Positions 50,429-59,318 of a DNA stretch of 64,000 nt are shown piece by piece. A program made the position numbers and the translations under genes. Origin of the DNA: Arthrobacter sp. NicSoilB8 (GTDB lineage: Bacteria; Actinomycetota; Actinomycetes; Actinomycetales; Micrococcaceae). Location of the stretch: the NCBI RefSeq assembly GCF_019977355.1, contig NZ_AP024655.1, positions 1,984,001 to 2,048,000 on the forward strand, written 5' to 3'. The notes beneath the pieces are model-generated. The model was not told where the DNA came from. It made no database searches and was given only the letters and a program-made list of their open reading frames with translations. Every line of letters starts with the position of its first letter. Position 1 is the first letter of the stretch.

Positions 50429-52645
50429 TCAGGAACGGCCGAGGTTGCGGGCTATTTCGTCGAAGCCGGCAAGGACGTCGTCGATATCGGCGTTGGCGGC
50501 AGCCTCAAGGACTTTCGAGATGCTCGGCGCGGCTTCCTTGCCCGTGACCCTTTGAATGGGCTGGTCGAGGTAGTCGAAGAATCTGCGCTGGATCTCGTCG
50601 GACAGCCAGCCACCATACGAGGTGCCGCGGGCACCCTGCTCGACGATCAGGACGTTGTTGGTCTTCTGGATTGAGGCGCCGATCGTGTCCCAGTCCAGCG
50701 AGGCCCGGTCAAGCCACCGCAGATCGATGATTTCGGGATCGAGATCGAGGCGCTGCCCGGCAGCCTGAAGCGAAACACCCACCATGTTCAGGTAGCTCAG
50801 TACGGTGACGCCTTCGCCGGCCCGGCGCACGGCAGCCTTGCCAACGGGCAACTGGTAGTCGAGATTCCCCGCGGGGATGTCTCCCTTGGTCCCGTAGAGA
50901 TCGACGTGCTCAAGCACCAGTACGGGGTCCTGGAGTTCCAAAGCAGTATTCATCAGCCCGATATAGTCGTGCGGTGTTGACGGCGCTACGATGCGCCAGC
51001 CCGGGTTGTTGGCAAAGATACCCGCCGGATCCATGGAATGCTGGGAGCCATAGCCGGCGCCCATTGCAACCTTGGAGCGCAGAACCACAGGCATCGCGGA
51101 CTGGCCGCCGAACATGTGCCGGGCCTTGCCGATCTGGTTGAAAATCTGGTCAGCGGCGACCCAGAGGAAGTCCGAGTACATGAATTCAACGACCGGTTTG
51201 TAGCGCCCCGTCATGGACAGGCCGCCTGCCAGGCCCGCGAAGGCGTTCTCGCTGATTGGCGTACCCAGGACCCGGTCGGGATAAGCGTCCTTAAGCCCGC
51301 GGGTGGCCCCGTTAGTGCCGCCCTTGAGCCGGTGAACGTCCTCTCCCATGACCAGCACACCGGGGTCCACGTCCATCCGGCGCCCCAGTACATCTGCAAT
51401 TGCATCCACGAAGCGTCGCTCCTCGGTGCCGGCGCCCGTCTGTTCCCCGGAGGTTGATCGGGTCAGGGCCGGTTCGCTCCTGATGTCGGTATCCACGGCG
51501 GCGGGATCCGGCCAGAGCACGGGGCGAATCCGGCGGGCGGCTTTGGTGCTTTCCGGATCCTTCTCCGTGATTCCGTCAACAATCCGGGTAATGTGCTCCG
51601 TGATCTGCGAGGTGAGGTCACCCAGTTGTTCGTCGGTGAGGAGTCCGCGCCGGGTCATCTCTGTGGCCAGCCTGGCCAACGGGTCGCGGTCGCGCCATTG
51701 CTTCTCCTCTTCCTTGCTTCGGTAGCCGAAGGCGCTGCCGGGGAAGGGGCCGTTCTGATGGAAATAGCGGTAGGTTTCCGCCTCGATCAGGGTGGCACCC
51801 TTGCCGGCACGCATGTGTGCCACGGCTGCTTCCTGGGCCAAGTAGACCGCGAGGGGATCCATGCCGTCCACACGCCAGGACCGGATGCCAAAACCAGGGC
51901 CACGAGCCGCGAGCCGGGGTTCACCGGTTACATCGGCAACGTGGGTGGAGACGGCGTAGAGATTGTTCTCGATGTAGAAGCACAGCGGCAGGCGCCATGC
52001 CGCCGCCAGATTCAGGGTCTCAAGCGTCGACCCGATGTTCGAGGCACCGTCACCGAAATAGGTCACGGTGACCCCCATCCCGTCTGCCTGACCGCCGTCG
52101 GCATGCACCTCTGCGTCGTGGCGCTGGGCCCAGGCATTGCCCGCGGCAAGGGGCACGCCGCCGCCGACGATGGCGTTCGTGCCTAGAGCTCCTGCCTCGA
52201 GCCACTGCAAGTGCATTGAGCCGCCCCGGCCACCACTGAATCCCGCCTTGAGGCCCAAAATTTCGGACATGGTTCGCCGGATGAACTCCGTTACCCGGTC
52301 GTCCTTTATCCCGTCCACTATCGACATGCCGTTCGGGCATAGATACGCAAGACCTTTGGCCAGGAATTGATGGTGGCCCCGGTGGGTGCCGTTGACGCCG
52401 TCAGCACCGCGCAGCGCCAGGACGGATCCCACGGCCGCTCCCTCCTGGCCAATGCTGGAGTGGGCGGGCCCGTGCACCAGGCCTTCTGCTGCCAGCTGCA
52501 GGACAACTTCCTCAAAAATCCGGATGGTGTGCATCTGCACCAGCATGGATTCGAGCAATTCCGGAGCTGCTGCGTCCCAGTCTTCTCGGGTTGTCCGCAG
52601 CTCTGTGCACTCTGTCGAGTAGGTCAAAGGCGTAATGGTTGACAT
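50429..52645 (-). CDS. Fused 2-oxoacid/acetoin-type dehydrogenase E1 (alpha-beta fusion)
   Basis: 738 residues. The N-terminal half is an E1-alpha with the ThDP motif (YFGDGASNIG through CFYIENN) and the C-terminal half is an E1-beta (VLVMGEDVHRLKGGTNGATRGL and VEFMYSDFLWVAADQIFNQ). They are joined by a linker of about 60 residues near 350-410. E1 proteins of acetoin, pyruvate or branched 2-oxoacid dehydrogenases are usually separate alpha and beta chains. It probably cleaves an acyloin or 2-oxoacid and transfers the acyl group to E2. It starts opposite the GntR gene. Confidence 0.93.
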   Translation of the reverse strand: MSTITPLTYSTECTELRTTREDWDAAAPELLESMLVQMHTIRIFEEVVLQLAAEGLVHGPAHSSIGQEGAAVGSVLALRGADGVNGTHRGHHQFLAKGLAYLCPNGMSIVDGIKDDRVTEFIRRTMSEILGLKAGFSGGRGGSMHLQWLEAGALGTNAIVGGGVPLAAGNAWAQRHDAEVHADGGQADGMGVTVTYFGDGASNIGSTLETLNLAAAWRLPLCFYIENNLYAVSTHVADVTGEPRLAARGPGFGIRSWRVDGMDPLAVYLAQEAAVAHMRAGKGATLIEAETYRYFHQNGPFPGSAFGYRSKEEEKQWRDRDPLARLATEMTRRGLLTDEQLGDLTSQITEHITRIVDGITEKDPESTKAARRIRPVLWPDPAAVDTDIRSEPALTRSTSGEQTGAGTEERRFVDAIADVLGRRMDVDPGVLVMGEDVHRLKGGTNGATRGLKDAYPDRVLGTPISENAFAGLAGGLSMTGRYKPVVEFMYSDFLWVAADQIFNQIGKARHMFGGQSAMPVVLRSKVAMGAGYGSQHSMDPAGIFANNPGWRIVAPSTPHDYIGLMNTALELQDPVLVLEHVDLYGTKGDIPAGNLDYQLPVGKAAVRRAGEGVTVLSYLNMVGVSLQAAGQRLDLDPEIIDLRWLDRASLDWDTIGASIQKTNNVLIVEQGARGTSYGGWLSDEIQRRFFDYLDQPIQRVTGKEAAPSISKVLEAAANADIDDVLAGFDEIARNLGRS

Positions 52646-52705
52646 CTATGGCTCCCAAGGGGCGTACGTGCAGGGCTTATGCGTTCGTCCCACCATAGGG
52701 CAGTG

Positions 52706-52769
52706 ATTGGATCCAATGCAAGGCCAATCTGCTGTTTAGAGGCCCTTTCGTGGGTCGAATGGATCCAAT
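52706..52769. promoter_or_regulatory. Two GntR operator palindromes
   Basis: ATTGGATCCAAT (52706-52717) is a perfect palindrome. AATGGATCCAAT (52758-52769) repeats it with one change 52 bp away, in the divergent promoter region of the E1 operon and the GntR gene. TGGATCCA is the common core. Confidence 0.75.
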
Positions 52770-52794
52770 CGGCCGGAGTACGTATGCTGTAGAT

Positions 52795-53472
52795 ATGGCC
52801 ATCGAAGCTGTGCTGTTGAAGAAATCGGGCGCTGCAAGTCAGCGCATCGCAAATGAACTGAGTCAAAGGATTCTCGACGGACACCTTGCGCCCGGCGCGA
52901 GGATCCGCCAGGAGCAGATCGCGGAAGAGTTCGGCGTGAGCAGGCTGCCGATTCGTGAAGCGTTGCGCATTCTTGAATCGCATGGGCTCGTCACGCTGGT
53001 TGCCTCCTCCGGGGCGTGGGTCAGTTCCATGAACCTCGCTGAGTGCCAGGAGACATATCTGATCCGTGAACGCATCGAGCCGCTCGCGCTGGGGCAAGCT
53101 ATCGACAGCGTCAGTGTGGAAACCATGGATCGGCTCAGCCGGCTGGCGGAGGAGATGGAGAACTGCACGGTGGTGGAGGACTTCGTCGAGCTGGACCGCG
53201 AATTCCACCTGCTAAGTTTTCAGGACGCGGGCATGCCAACCTTGTTGGAGATGGTCGAAAGGCTCTGGAACACCACGCAGCACTATCGGCGCGCGTACGT
53301 CCAGCTCATCGGCCCTGAGGGACTCGAAGACACGAATTTGGAACATCGCCTCCTCCTGGCGGCCATCCGCCGGCGCGACATCCGCTCGGCGGAGGAACTG
53401 CTGGCGATGCATGTCCGGAAGACCCGAATTGCCCTGCTTGACCACCCTGAAATTTTTGATCGCCAGAGCTAG
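52795..53472 (+). CDS. GntR-family (FadR/FCD type) regulator
   Basis: 225 residues with an N-terminal winged helix (ELSQRILDGHLAPGARIRQEQIAEEFGVSRLPIREALRIL) and a C-terminal all-helical FCD domain (EDFVELDREFHLL supplies a metal-binding Asp/His, and MHVRKTRIAL is near the end). ATG 52795 is favoured since an upstream start at 52750 would put the second operator inside the coding region. It probably represses the divergent E1-E2-decarboxylase-ALDH operon and itself. Confidence 0.92.
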   Translation: MAIEAVLLKKSGAASQRIANELSQRILDGHLAPGARIRQEQIAEEFGVSRLPIREALRILESHGLVTLVASSGAWVSSMNLAECQETYLIRERIEPLALGQAIDSVSVETMDRLSRLAEEMENCTVVEDFVELDREFHLLSFQDAGMPTLLEMVERLWNTTQHYRRAYVQLIGPEGLEDTNLEHRLLLAAIRRRDIRSAEELLAMHVRKTRIALLDHPEIFDRQS

Positions 53473-53488
53473 CCAGCCGGATAAGGAT

Positions 53489-54043
53489 ATGAGCCAGGAC
53501 GCTGAACATGAATCTGTTGCCCTTCAAGAAGTGCGCGGTCTGCCGGGTATACGGGGGACCGACCATATCGGATTCACTGTTCCCGACTTGGAACAGGCTC
53601 ACGAATTCTTCGTCAACGTTATTGGGTGCCAGCATGTCTACTCGCTGGGGCCCTATCCGCAGGACCCCGGGTTAATGCGGACGAAGCTCAATGTCCACCC
53701 GGAGGCGACTCTGGTGGAAATTCGCTTTTACCGGTGCTTCAACGGGGCGAATTTCGAGGTCTTCAATTACTCCTCCCCGGATCAACGGCGGGAACAGCCC
53801 CGCAACAGTGACATTGGCGGTCATCACCTCGCCTTCTACGTCGAGGATCTCGACGTAGCTGTCGACTACCTCAAAGGCCAGGGGATTCGGGTACTTGGGG
53901 AACCGACCTCGAGTTCTGGAGCCAGCAAGGGCCAGCGTTGGATCTACTTCCTGGCGCCGTGGGGGATGCAATTCGAACTCGTGTCCTTTCCGCAAGGAAA
54001 AGGCTACGAATCGCAAACCGCCCTGCGGCTCTGGATGCCCTGA
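53489..54043 (+). CDS. VOC-superfamily protein 2 (glyoxalase/lactoylglutathione-lyase-like)
   Basis: 184 residues with two VOC modules: IRGTDHIGFTVPDLEQAHEFF and IGGHHLAFYVEDLDVAVDYL, each with a metal-binding His, and acidic partners in FEVFNY and QFELVSF. It is probably a metal-dependent isomerase, epimerase or dioxygenase acting with the GntR-controlled genes. The start lies 16 bp after the GntR stop, so they are likely cotranscribed. Confidence 0.86.
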   Translation: MSQDAEHESVALQEVRGLPGIRGTDHIGFTVPDLEQAHEFFVNVIGCQHVYSLGPYPQDPGLMRTKLNVHPEATLVEIRFYRCFNGANFEVFNYSSPDQRREQPRNSDIGGHHLAFYVEDLDVAVDYLKGQGIRVLGEPTSSSGASKGQRWIYFLAPWGMQFELVSFPQGKGYESQTALRLWMP

Positions 54044-54058
54044 GGAGGAGGCCCGTGC

Positions 54059-54215
54059 CTACTGCAGCCTCGGGTCGAGCCCGTACTGCTCGGGGACGCC
54101 GAGGTGTGCGCGGAGGGTGGTGCCTTCGTAGTCGGAGTCCAGCAAGGCCGCTTTCCCGCTGGATCGGCACGACTTCGTCGACGAAGGTGTCGATCCCGTC
54201 CTCCTAAATGTCCAC
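54059..54215 (-). pseudogene. C-terminal remnant of an LLM (NtaA/DszA-type) monooxygenase
   Basis: The minus strand reads DTFVDEVVPIQRESG in one frame and then DYEGTTLRAHLGVPEQYGLDPRL in another. That is the characteristic end of NtaA/SnaA/DszA-type monooxygenases. One frameshift and loss of everything upstream show a dead gene. Confidence 0.6.
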
Positions 54216-54301
54216 AGGCATCCAGAAACCATCGACAGCTCCCGGCCTCGAACCTGGGGCATTCCGAGGATCATGTTGCGCTCGCTAATGAGCGTTCCTT
54301 A

Positions 54302-54867
54302 GATGTGAAGCGGTGCAGGGACGCCATGCCGCCGGCCGAAGGCTGCGGGGAGGAGTGCGCCCGCGGGTGTTTCCAAGGCGAGGGCAATCGGGGTGCCGTC
54401 CAGGGCGATGGTGACCCCGCGCCCCCGCTGCTCGGGATCTACCAGGCGACTGGCGTATCCGTGAGGATCCCCTACAGGACGCCGGCGAAGATGCCGGGAG
54501 CGAAGCATGCGATCAAGGTCAGTGCAAAAGCTGGAGAAATGGCGACGACGAGGCTGGTCACCACATAGCCGGCGAGGGCAATGGCAAGCAGGCGGCGGCG
54601 GGGCCAGCCCATGCTTGCACCGATGATGGGGATTGCGCCGGTTAGCGAACCGATCGCGTAGACCGTTACCGTCTGCCCTGCCGCCGTCTCGGTCACCCCC
54701 ATTCCGCTTCTGAGGGCGGGAAGGATCCCGGCGGGTATCGCCTCGAGCATCGTCGTCAGGAAGCCTGCTGTTGAGAGAGCGAGCAGGCTCCCCAGCGGCA
54801 GGCGTTTGGATCGTTGGGAAATCGAAGGATAGGAATGTGTTTGGGTTATGCGCCCATGATGCAACAT
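54302..54867 (-). pseudogene. MFS transporter, N-terminal part, frameshifted and truncated
   Basis: From 54867: LGSLLALSTAGFLTTMLEAIPAGILPAL, GSLTGAIPIIGASMGWPRRR (TM2-TM3 loop) and ACFAPGIFAGVL, then a stop. The continuation (YASRLVDPEQRGRG, IALALETPAGALLP) is in another frame to about 54320. Only five or six of twelve segments remain. The MerR gene next to it was probably its regulator. Confidence 0.75.
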
Positions 54868-54934
54868 TCACACTATTGTTAATGTCGAATCCGGGCTTGA
54901 AGCGGGCGTCCGGATGGTGGCAGGCCGGCGGCTC

Positions 54935-55324
54935 CTAGCCCGCGGGGACCTTTCGCGAACGCGTGGCGGCGTCGTCCAAGGCTTCGATGTAACGCGTGAT
55001 CGCATCGCGGTTCTGGATGAGCAGATCGATCTTCTGCGACATCCGCTCCCGCTCATGAATCAGCAGCTCCCGAAGTTTCGGGTCGGGGTCCGCGACGACA
55101 ATCTCCTGCGGTTGATCCAAGCACGGCAGGATGTCACTGATAATCCTCGTCGGAATCCCAGCGTCAATCAGGCCGCGGATTTTCTGCACCCGGTCCAGGA
55201 GATGGTCGTCATAGACGCGGTAGCCGTTGTCGAGCCGACGCGGCACGACCAGGCCCTGCTCTTCGTAATACCTCAGCATGCGTGCGGGCACGCCCGACCG
55301 CTCTGCCAATTCTCCGATACGCAT
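54935..55324 (-). CDS. MerR-family regulator
   Basis: 129 residues with a winged-helix N-terminus (MRIGELAERSGVPARMLRYYEEQGLV, GYRVYDDHLLDRVQKIRGLIDAG) and a C-terminal dimerisation helix. There is no metal-binding Cys motif, so it is likely an organic-ligand or redox-insensitive member. Related AT-rich words with TTAACA-N-TA lie on both sides (54870-54882 and 55352-55366), so it may control both the broken MFS and the transporter at 55570. Confidence 0.9.
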   Translation of the reverse strand: MRIGELAERSGVPARMLRYYEEQGLVVPRRLDNGYRVYDDHLLDRVQKIRGLIDAGIPTRIISDILPCLDQPQEIVVADPDPKLRELLIHERERMSQKIDLLIQNRDAITRYIEALDDAATRSRKVPAG

Positions 55325-55569
55325 GGCGCTCCTCTGTCGTCGGTCCGGCTTGACGTTAACACTAATGACAACGCTGAGAATATGCCTCGATATTTAAACA
55401 CTCAAACTATGAACGTTTTGCTCTCCTTGCGAAAGTTTTTCTTGACGAGGACCCCCAGCAGAAGTACCGTCGGCATACCGACCCCGAGTTGCGAAGAAGA
55501 GAAGCTTCGGGCGGCCATCACATGCATCCCAGCCGCCTTTGGCGCTGGCACGACGCACTCAGGAGAACA

Positions 55570-56946
55570 ATGCGGACGACGAAGTCGCAGGCCCTAACGG
55601 CTGCTGAACCGACGGCGGGGCAACACATGGCTACCACCGTTCTATCCCCGGCAACGCACACTGAGTTCGGGCCGCAGCAGAGGAAGCTGTTGCGCCGGAC
55701 CATCGCCGGTAGCGCTGTAGGCAACATCATGGAGCAATACGATTTCGCTTTGTACGCATCGGCGGCCGCCCTAATCTTCGGAAAGCTGTTTTTTCCAAGT
55801 TTCGACCCGACTGTCGCCCTGCTTGCCGCGTTCACGACCCAGGCCGTTGGCTTTATTGCGCGCCCGCTCGGTAGCTTGGTAGCCGGGCATGTTGGTGACC
55901 TGCATGGTCGAAAGCGCGTCCTGGTCGCCATGCTGCTCGTCGCAGGCATTTCGACCACCGCCATCGGGCTTCTTCCGACCTACGCTGCCATCGGGATCTG
56001 GGCACCAATTTTCCTCGTCATACTGCGCTTCGTGCAGGGCTTTTCGTTTGGTGGAGAATACGGCGGCGCCATCCTAATGGTGAGCGAGACGGCTCCCCGG
56101 GAAAAGCGGGGCTTCTACACAGGGTTCATCCCGGCATCATCAGCGCTCGGCGGTCTGCTTTCGACAGTCGTACTTTTCGCTGTGAGTCTCATGCCACCGG
56201 AAACTTTCGAGGCATGGGGCTGGAGAATCCCGTTCCTGCTATCGATTATCCTCGTCGTGGCTGGCCTCATCATCCGGCTTCGGCTGAAGGAGACCCCGGT
56301 ATACAAAGACGCAGAGTCGCAGGGAAAGACCACCCGTAAGCCCATCCTCGAAGTGATTAAGACCAACCCCAAGCAACTTCTCCTGGCCGCGGGGATCAGT
56401 TTCGGATTCGGCACCCTCAATTACGTCGTACTGGGGTGGTTGTTGAGCTACACCGCTGTGGACCTCAAGATTGGTGCGGGCCTGGGGCTGATTGCCCTAG
56501 TGATTGGCTATGTTTTCTACGGCATTAGTGACTGGGTGAGCTCCGCCATCTCCGATCGGGTAGGTCGACGCCCCGTCATCCTCACTGGTGGAATTGCTTA
56601 CGCGGTCTGGGCATTTCCGATGTTCGCCATGGTCGACACCAAGAGTCCCGTACTCATCGTGGTTGCGATGGCCGTCTCCCTTACCCTGAGTGGCATGATT
56701 TACGGCCCGCTGGCCTCTTTGATTAGTGAGCTCTTTGCAACCAAGTTCCGCTACAGCGGTGCGTCGATGGGCTACCAGCTCGGACAGACCCTGGGCGGTG
56801 GATTCTCGCCCCTGATCGCAACCGGCCTGTATGCGGCAACTCTGGCTTCCTGGTCGGTCGCCCTCTATCTCGTCATCGCCGGGCTCATCACAGCAGCGTG
56901 CGTATTCTTCCTGACGGAAACCAAGGGACGAGACCTCACACACTGA
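55570..56946 (+). CDS. MFS transporter, metabolite:H+ symporter (MHS) type
   Basis: 458 residues resembling the MHS family (shikimate, proline/betaine and dicarboxylate symporters): GNIMEQYDFALYASAAALIFGKLFFP at TM1, GHVGDLHGRKRVL between TM2 and TM3, RFVQGFSFGGEYGGA in TM4 and AISDRVGRRPVIL in the second half. It imports a charged organic solute with protons; which one is unknown. ATG 55570 follows AGGAGA; an in-frame ATG at 55627 is also possible. Confidence 0.9.
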   Translation: MRTTKSQALTAAEPTAGQHMATTVLSPATHTEFGPQQRKLLRRTIAGSAVGNIMEQYDFALYASAAALIFGKLFFPSFDPTVALLAAFTTQAVGFIARPLGSLVAGHVGDLHGRKRVLVAMLLVAGISTTAIGLLPTYAAIGIWAPIFLVILRFVQGFSFGGEYGGAILMVSETAPREKRGFYTGFIPASSALGGLLSTVVLFAVSLMPPETFEAWGWRIPFLLSIILVVAGLIIRLRLKETPVYKDAESQGKTTRKPILEVIKTNPKQLLLAAGISFGFGTLNYVVLGWLLSYTAVDLKIGAGLGLIALVIGYVFYGISDWVSSAISDRVGRRPVILTGGIAYAVWAFPMFAMVDTKSPVLIVVAMAVSLTLSGMIYGPLASLISELFATKFRYSGASMGYQLGQTLGGGFSPLIATGLYAATLASWSVALYLVIAGLITAACVFFLTETKGRDLTH

Positions 56947-57031
56947 TCGTCAGCCAACTGTCGCCGACGCTGCCCGCCAGGAGCGGGCAGAGCTTGCGCC
57001 CAGAGCTGGGTCAAAGCCCAACGTGACGCGT

Positions 57032-57152
57032 ATTCGGGTGTTGTTGGCGTGGATACCTATGTCCGGCCGGCACGGCACGCTATTAGCCTTAGTGGAGAAC
57101 GAGGCTTAGCGAGAAATCCATCGCACTGCCATCAAAGCAGCGCTTTGTTGTG
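57032..57152 (+). promoter_or_regulatory. Recurrent regulatory module, copy F
   Basis: ATTCGG (57032), TTGGC (57044), TATGTCC (57058) and TAGCCTT (57084) keep the 12/14/26 spacing. The leader (GAGAACGAGGCT, then GCACTGCCATCAAAGCAG) leads to a GTG at 57150. It lies 13 kb from copy G, beyond the GntR operon, in front of a small protein gene and a DHA2 transporter. Confidence 0.65.
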
Positions 57153-57197
57153 GGATTGACCAAGATCAAATGCCCCGCGCCGACCGTTCTGCCATAA
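57150..57197 (+). CDS. Candidate leader peptide, 15 aa, from module F
   Basis: The GTG equivalent to the module start codon opens MGLTKIKCPAPTVLP and stops. Its ribosome site has decayed to AAAGCAG. It is listed because the first residues echo those after modules C and E; function is doubtful. Confidence 0.3.
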   Translation: MGLTKIKCPAPTVLP

Positions 57198-57253
57198 CCC
57201 GCCGTGCTCGGTTTGTAGAGCAACGTCACTATTAGAAGGTATTTCGACCGGCA

Positions 57254-57466
57254 ATGAATTACAGTTCCGAGAATTCCATTATGTTGACAATCCAGCGGCG
57301 CTCCGAATTGGAGCAGCGACTCGATAATGCCGTTGGCAAACTGATAAAAAATGCGAAACTGCGGAAGCAGGGCATGCTGGTGACGCGCAGCGGCCCAGAG
57401 ACCTTTACCGTCAGCTTGAGTGAAAAAGTACCGTACGGCACAACCATGGAGAAAATGAACTGGTAG
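57254..57466 (+). CDS. Small conserved-looking protein, 70 aa, unknown
   Basis: A basic 70-residue protein: an amphipathic helix (RRSELEQRLDNAVGKLIKNA) followed by a beta-rich tail (GMLVTRSGPETFTVSLSEKVPYG). Codon use is a little less GC-rich than its neighbours. No membrane segment or Cys motif is present. I recognise no named family. It lies between module F and the DHA2 transporter gene, on the same strand. Confidence 0.6.
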   Translation: MNYSSENSIMLTIQRRSELEQRLDNAVGKLIKNAKLRKQGMLVTRSGPETFTVSLSEKVPYGTTMEKMNW

Positions 57467-57584
57467 CCGAGAAGGTCATAGAACGCAGCGGGCCACGGAC
57501 ACTGAGGCGGCAACTCTACTGCCGAAACGGATAAATTTGCGGGCGGCCAGCAAGAAGATGCCTCGACGGACGGAATGAGATTAA

Positions 57585-59045
57585 GTGACGACAGCGACTG
57601 CCGACGGAGTCGGGTTTCGGTCCCGGAGGGGCCCCATCCTTATTGCCTTAATGGTCTCGTCGGGCCTGGTGGCGATTGATTCGACGATTGTGGCGACGGC
57701 TGTACCTTCGATCGTGCATGACGTTGGCGGCTTCACATCCTTTCCATGGCTCTTCTCGGCCTATTTGTTGGCGCAGGCTGTCTCCGTTCCCGTCTACGCG
57801 AAGCTCTCGGACGTCGTAGGCCGTAAGCCGATCATCCTTAGCGGTATCGCTCTATTCCTGCTCAGTTCGATCCTTTGCGGAGTGGCGTGGAGCATGCCGG
57901 CCCTCATCACCTTCCGCGTGCTGCAGGGCCTGGGCGCGGGAGCAGTACTGCCGATGGCTATGACCATCGTCGGCGATATCTACACGGTGACGGAACGGGC
58001 TAAGGTGCAGGGCTACCTTGCCAGTGTGTGGGCACTTTCCTCGGTCATTGGCCCAACGTTAGGTGGCTTGTTCGCTTCACTCGGCATCTGGCGTGCGATA
58101 TTCCTCGTGAACATCCCGCTTTGCCTCTTGGCTGGGTGGCTGCTGATCCGAACGTTCCACGAAAGTATCGAGCGCGCCAAGCACCGGGTGGATTTTTTGG
58201 GGGCGGGACTGCTAACAGTTTCCCTCAGCCTGCTTATCCTTGGGGCTCTCGAGGGCGGCCTGGCATGGGCCTGGAACTCCGCCACCAGCATGTCCGTGTT
58301 TGGAGTCGGCACGTTGCTGTTCGCGGTGTTCGTTCTCGTCGAGAGGAGGGCCGCAGAGCCTGTACTGCCGTCGTGGGTCGTGTCCCGGCGTCTGTTGTTG
58401 ACGACGTCGATCATCTCTTTCGGCATTGGGGCAACCATGTTCGGCCTTACCTCCTACGTGCCCACGTTCCTCATGGGATCCCTCACGACCTCCCCCGTTC
58501 TGGCCGGGCTCGCCCTGGCGGCATTGACTGTCGGCTGGCCGATCAGTGCGTCCCAGGCGGGCAGGTTCTATCTCCGGATTGGGTATCGGAGGACGGCACT
58601 GATCGGTGTCACGGTCGCGGTCATCGGTGCATCGGTTCTTACGCTTACGGCCTCTTCCCCCAACATTTTGGTTGTGGCGGCGTGCTGTTTCATTGTCGGT
58701 CTGGGACTGGGGCTGGTAGCGACCCCGATCCTCATTGCCGCCCAGTCAAGCGTCGAGTGGAATGAGCGCGGCGTAGTCACCGGTACTAATCTCTTTGCCC
58801 GTTCGATTGGAAGCTCTATCGGCGTCGCCGTTTTCGGGGCAGTAGCTAACTCGATATACGCCGGCGCCCCCGGCGGCGATTCCGATCCCCAGACAATCGT
58901 GTCGGCGTCTGCTGCTGTGTTCATGGCCGTACTGGTCAGTGCCATACTTTCCGTTGTCGCCGTTATCGCGATGCCCGCCGAGGACGATGCGAGCGCTACT
59001 CTCGAGGCATCGGACAAGGACAATGTTGCTTCCTCACATGGTTAG
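57585..59045 (+). CDS. DHA2-family MFS drug transporter (EmrB/QacA type)
   Basis: 486 residues, 14 predicted segments. LVAIDSTIVATAVPSIVHDVGG is the DHA2 motif at TM1, AKLSDVVGRKPIIL the TM2-TM3 loop, RVLQGLGAGAVLPMAMTIVGD the antiporter motif region, and a C-terminal acidic tail is present. It probably exports a toxic substrate or intermediate using the proton gradient. GTG 57585 is the start. It lies about 500 bp downstream of module F, with a small gene between. Confidence 0.92.
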   Translation: MTTATADGVGFRSRRGPILIALMVSSGLVAIDSTIVATAVPSIVHDVGGFTSFPWLFSAYLLAQAVSVPVYAKLSDVVGRKPIILSGIALFLLSSILCGVAWSMPALITFRVLQGLGAGAVLPMAMTIVGDIYTVTERAKVQGYLASVWALSSVIGPTLGGLFASLGIWRAIFLVNIPLCLLAGWLLIRTFHESIERAKHRVDFLGAGLLTVSLSLLILGALEGGLAWAWNSATSMSVFGVGTLLFAVFVLVERRAAEPVLPSWVVSRRLLLTTSIISFGIGATMFGLTSYVPTFLMGSLTTSPVLAGLALAALTVGWPISASQAGRFYLRIGYRRTALIGVTVAVIGASVLTLTASSPNILVVAACCFIVGLGLGLVATPILIAAQSSVEWNERGVVTGTNLFARSIGSSIGVAVFGAVANSIYAGAPGGDSDPQTIVSASAAVFMAVLVSAILSVVAVIAMPAEDDASATLEASDKDNVASSHG

Positions 59046-59318
59046 GACCCCTGGCCCTATAGATCTGCGAACTTGTCCAATCGAACCGCCGCCGATGTAC
59101 CGTCAGCCTACTCAACTCGAACAAACCCTGCGCTGACCTACTGTCGCGACTAGGGCGATTGAGCAGGTCAGGGCCGGGGTCACTTTGAGCTATCCACAGC
59201 TGGACGTTGGTCACCGTCGGGGTAGTTTCCTCAGAAGCAATAGCGGTGGAAGACCTAATGGAAATTGTTCCCCGTCGCACTGAAGCAGGTTGGCTCTTCG
59301 GGATAAAGGTTCGAATGC
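59046..59318. other. Intergenic stretch, no supportable gene
   Basis: About 270 bp between convergent genes. A minus-strand frame (RTFIPKSQPASVRRGT) has coding-like composition but no recognisable family or start. I see no clear terminator. Confidence 0.3.
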
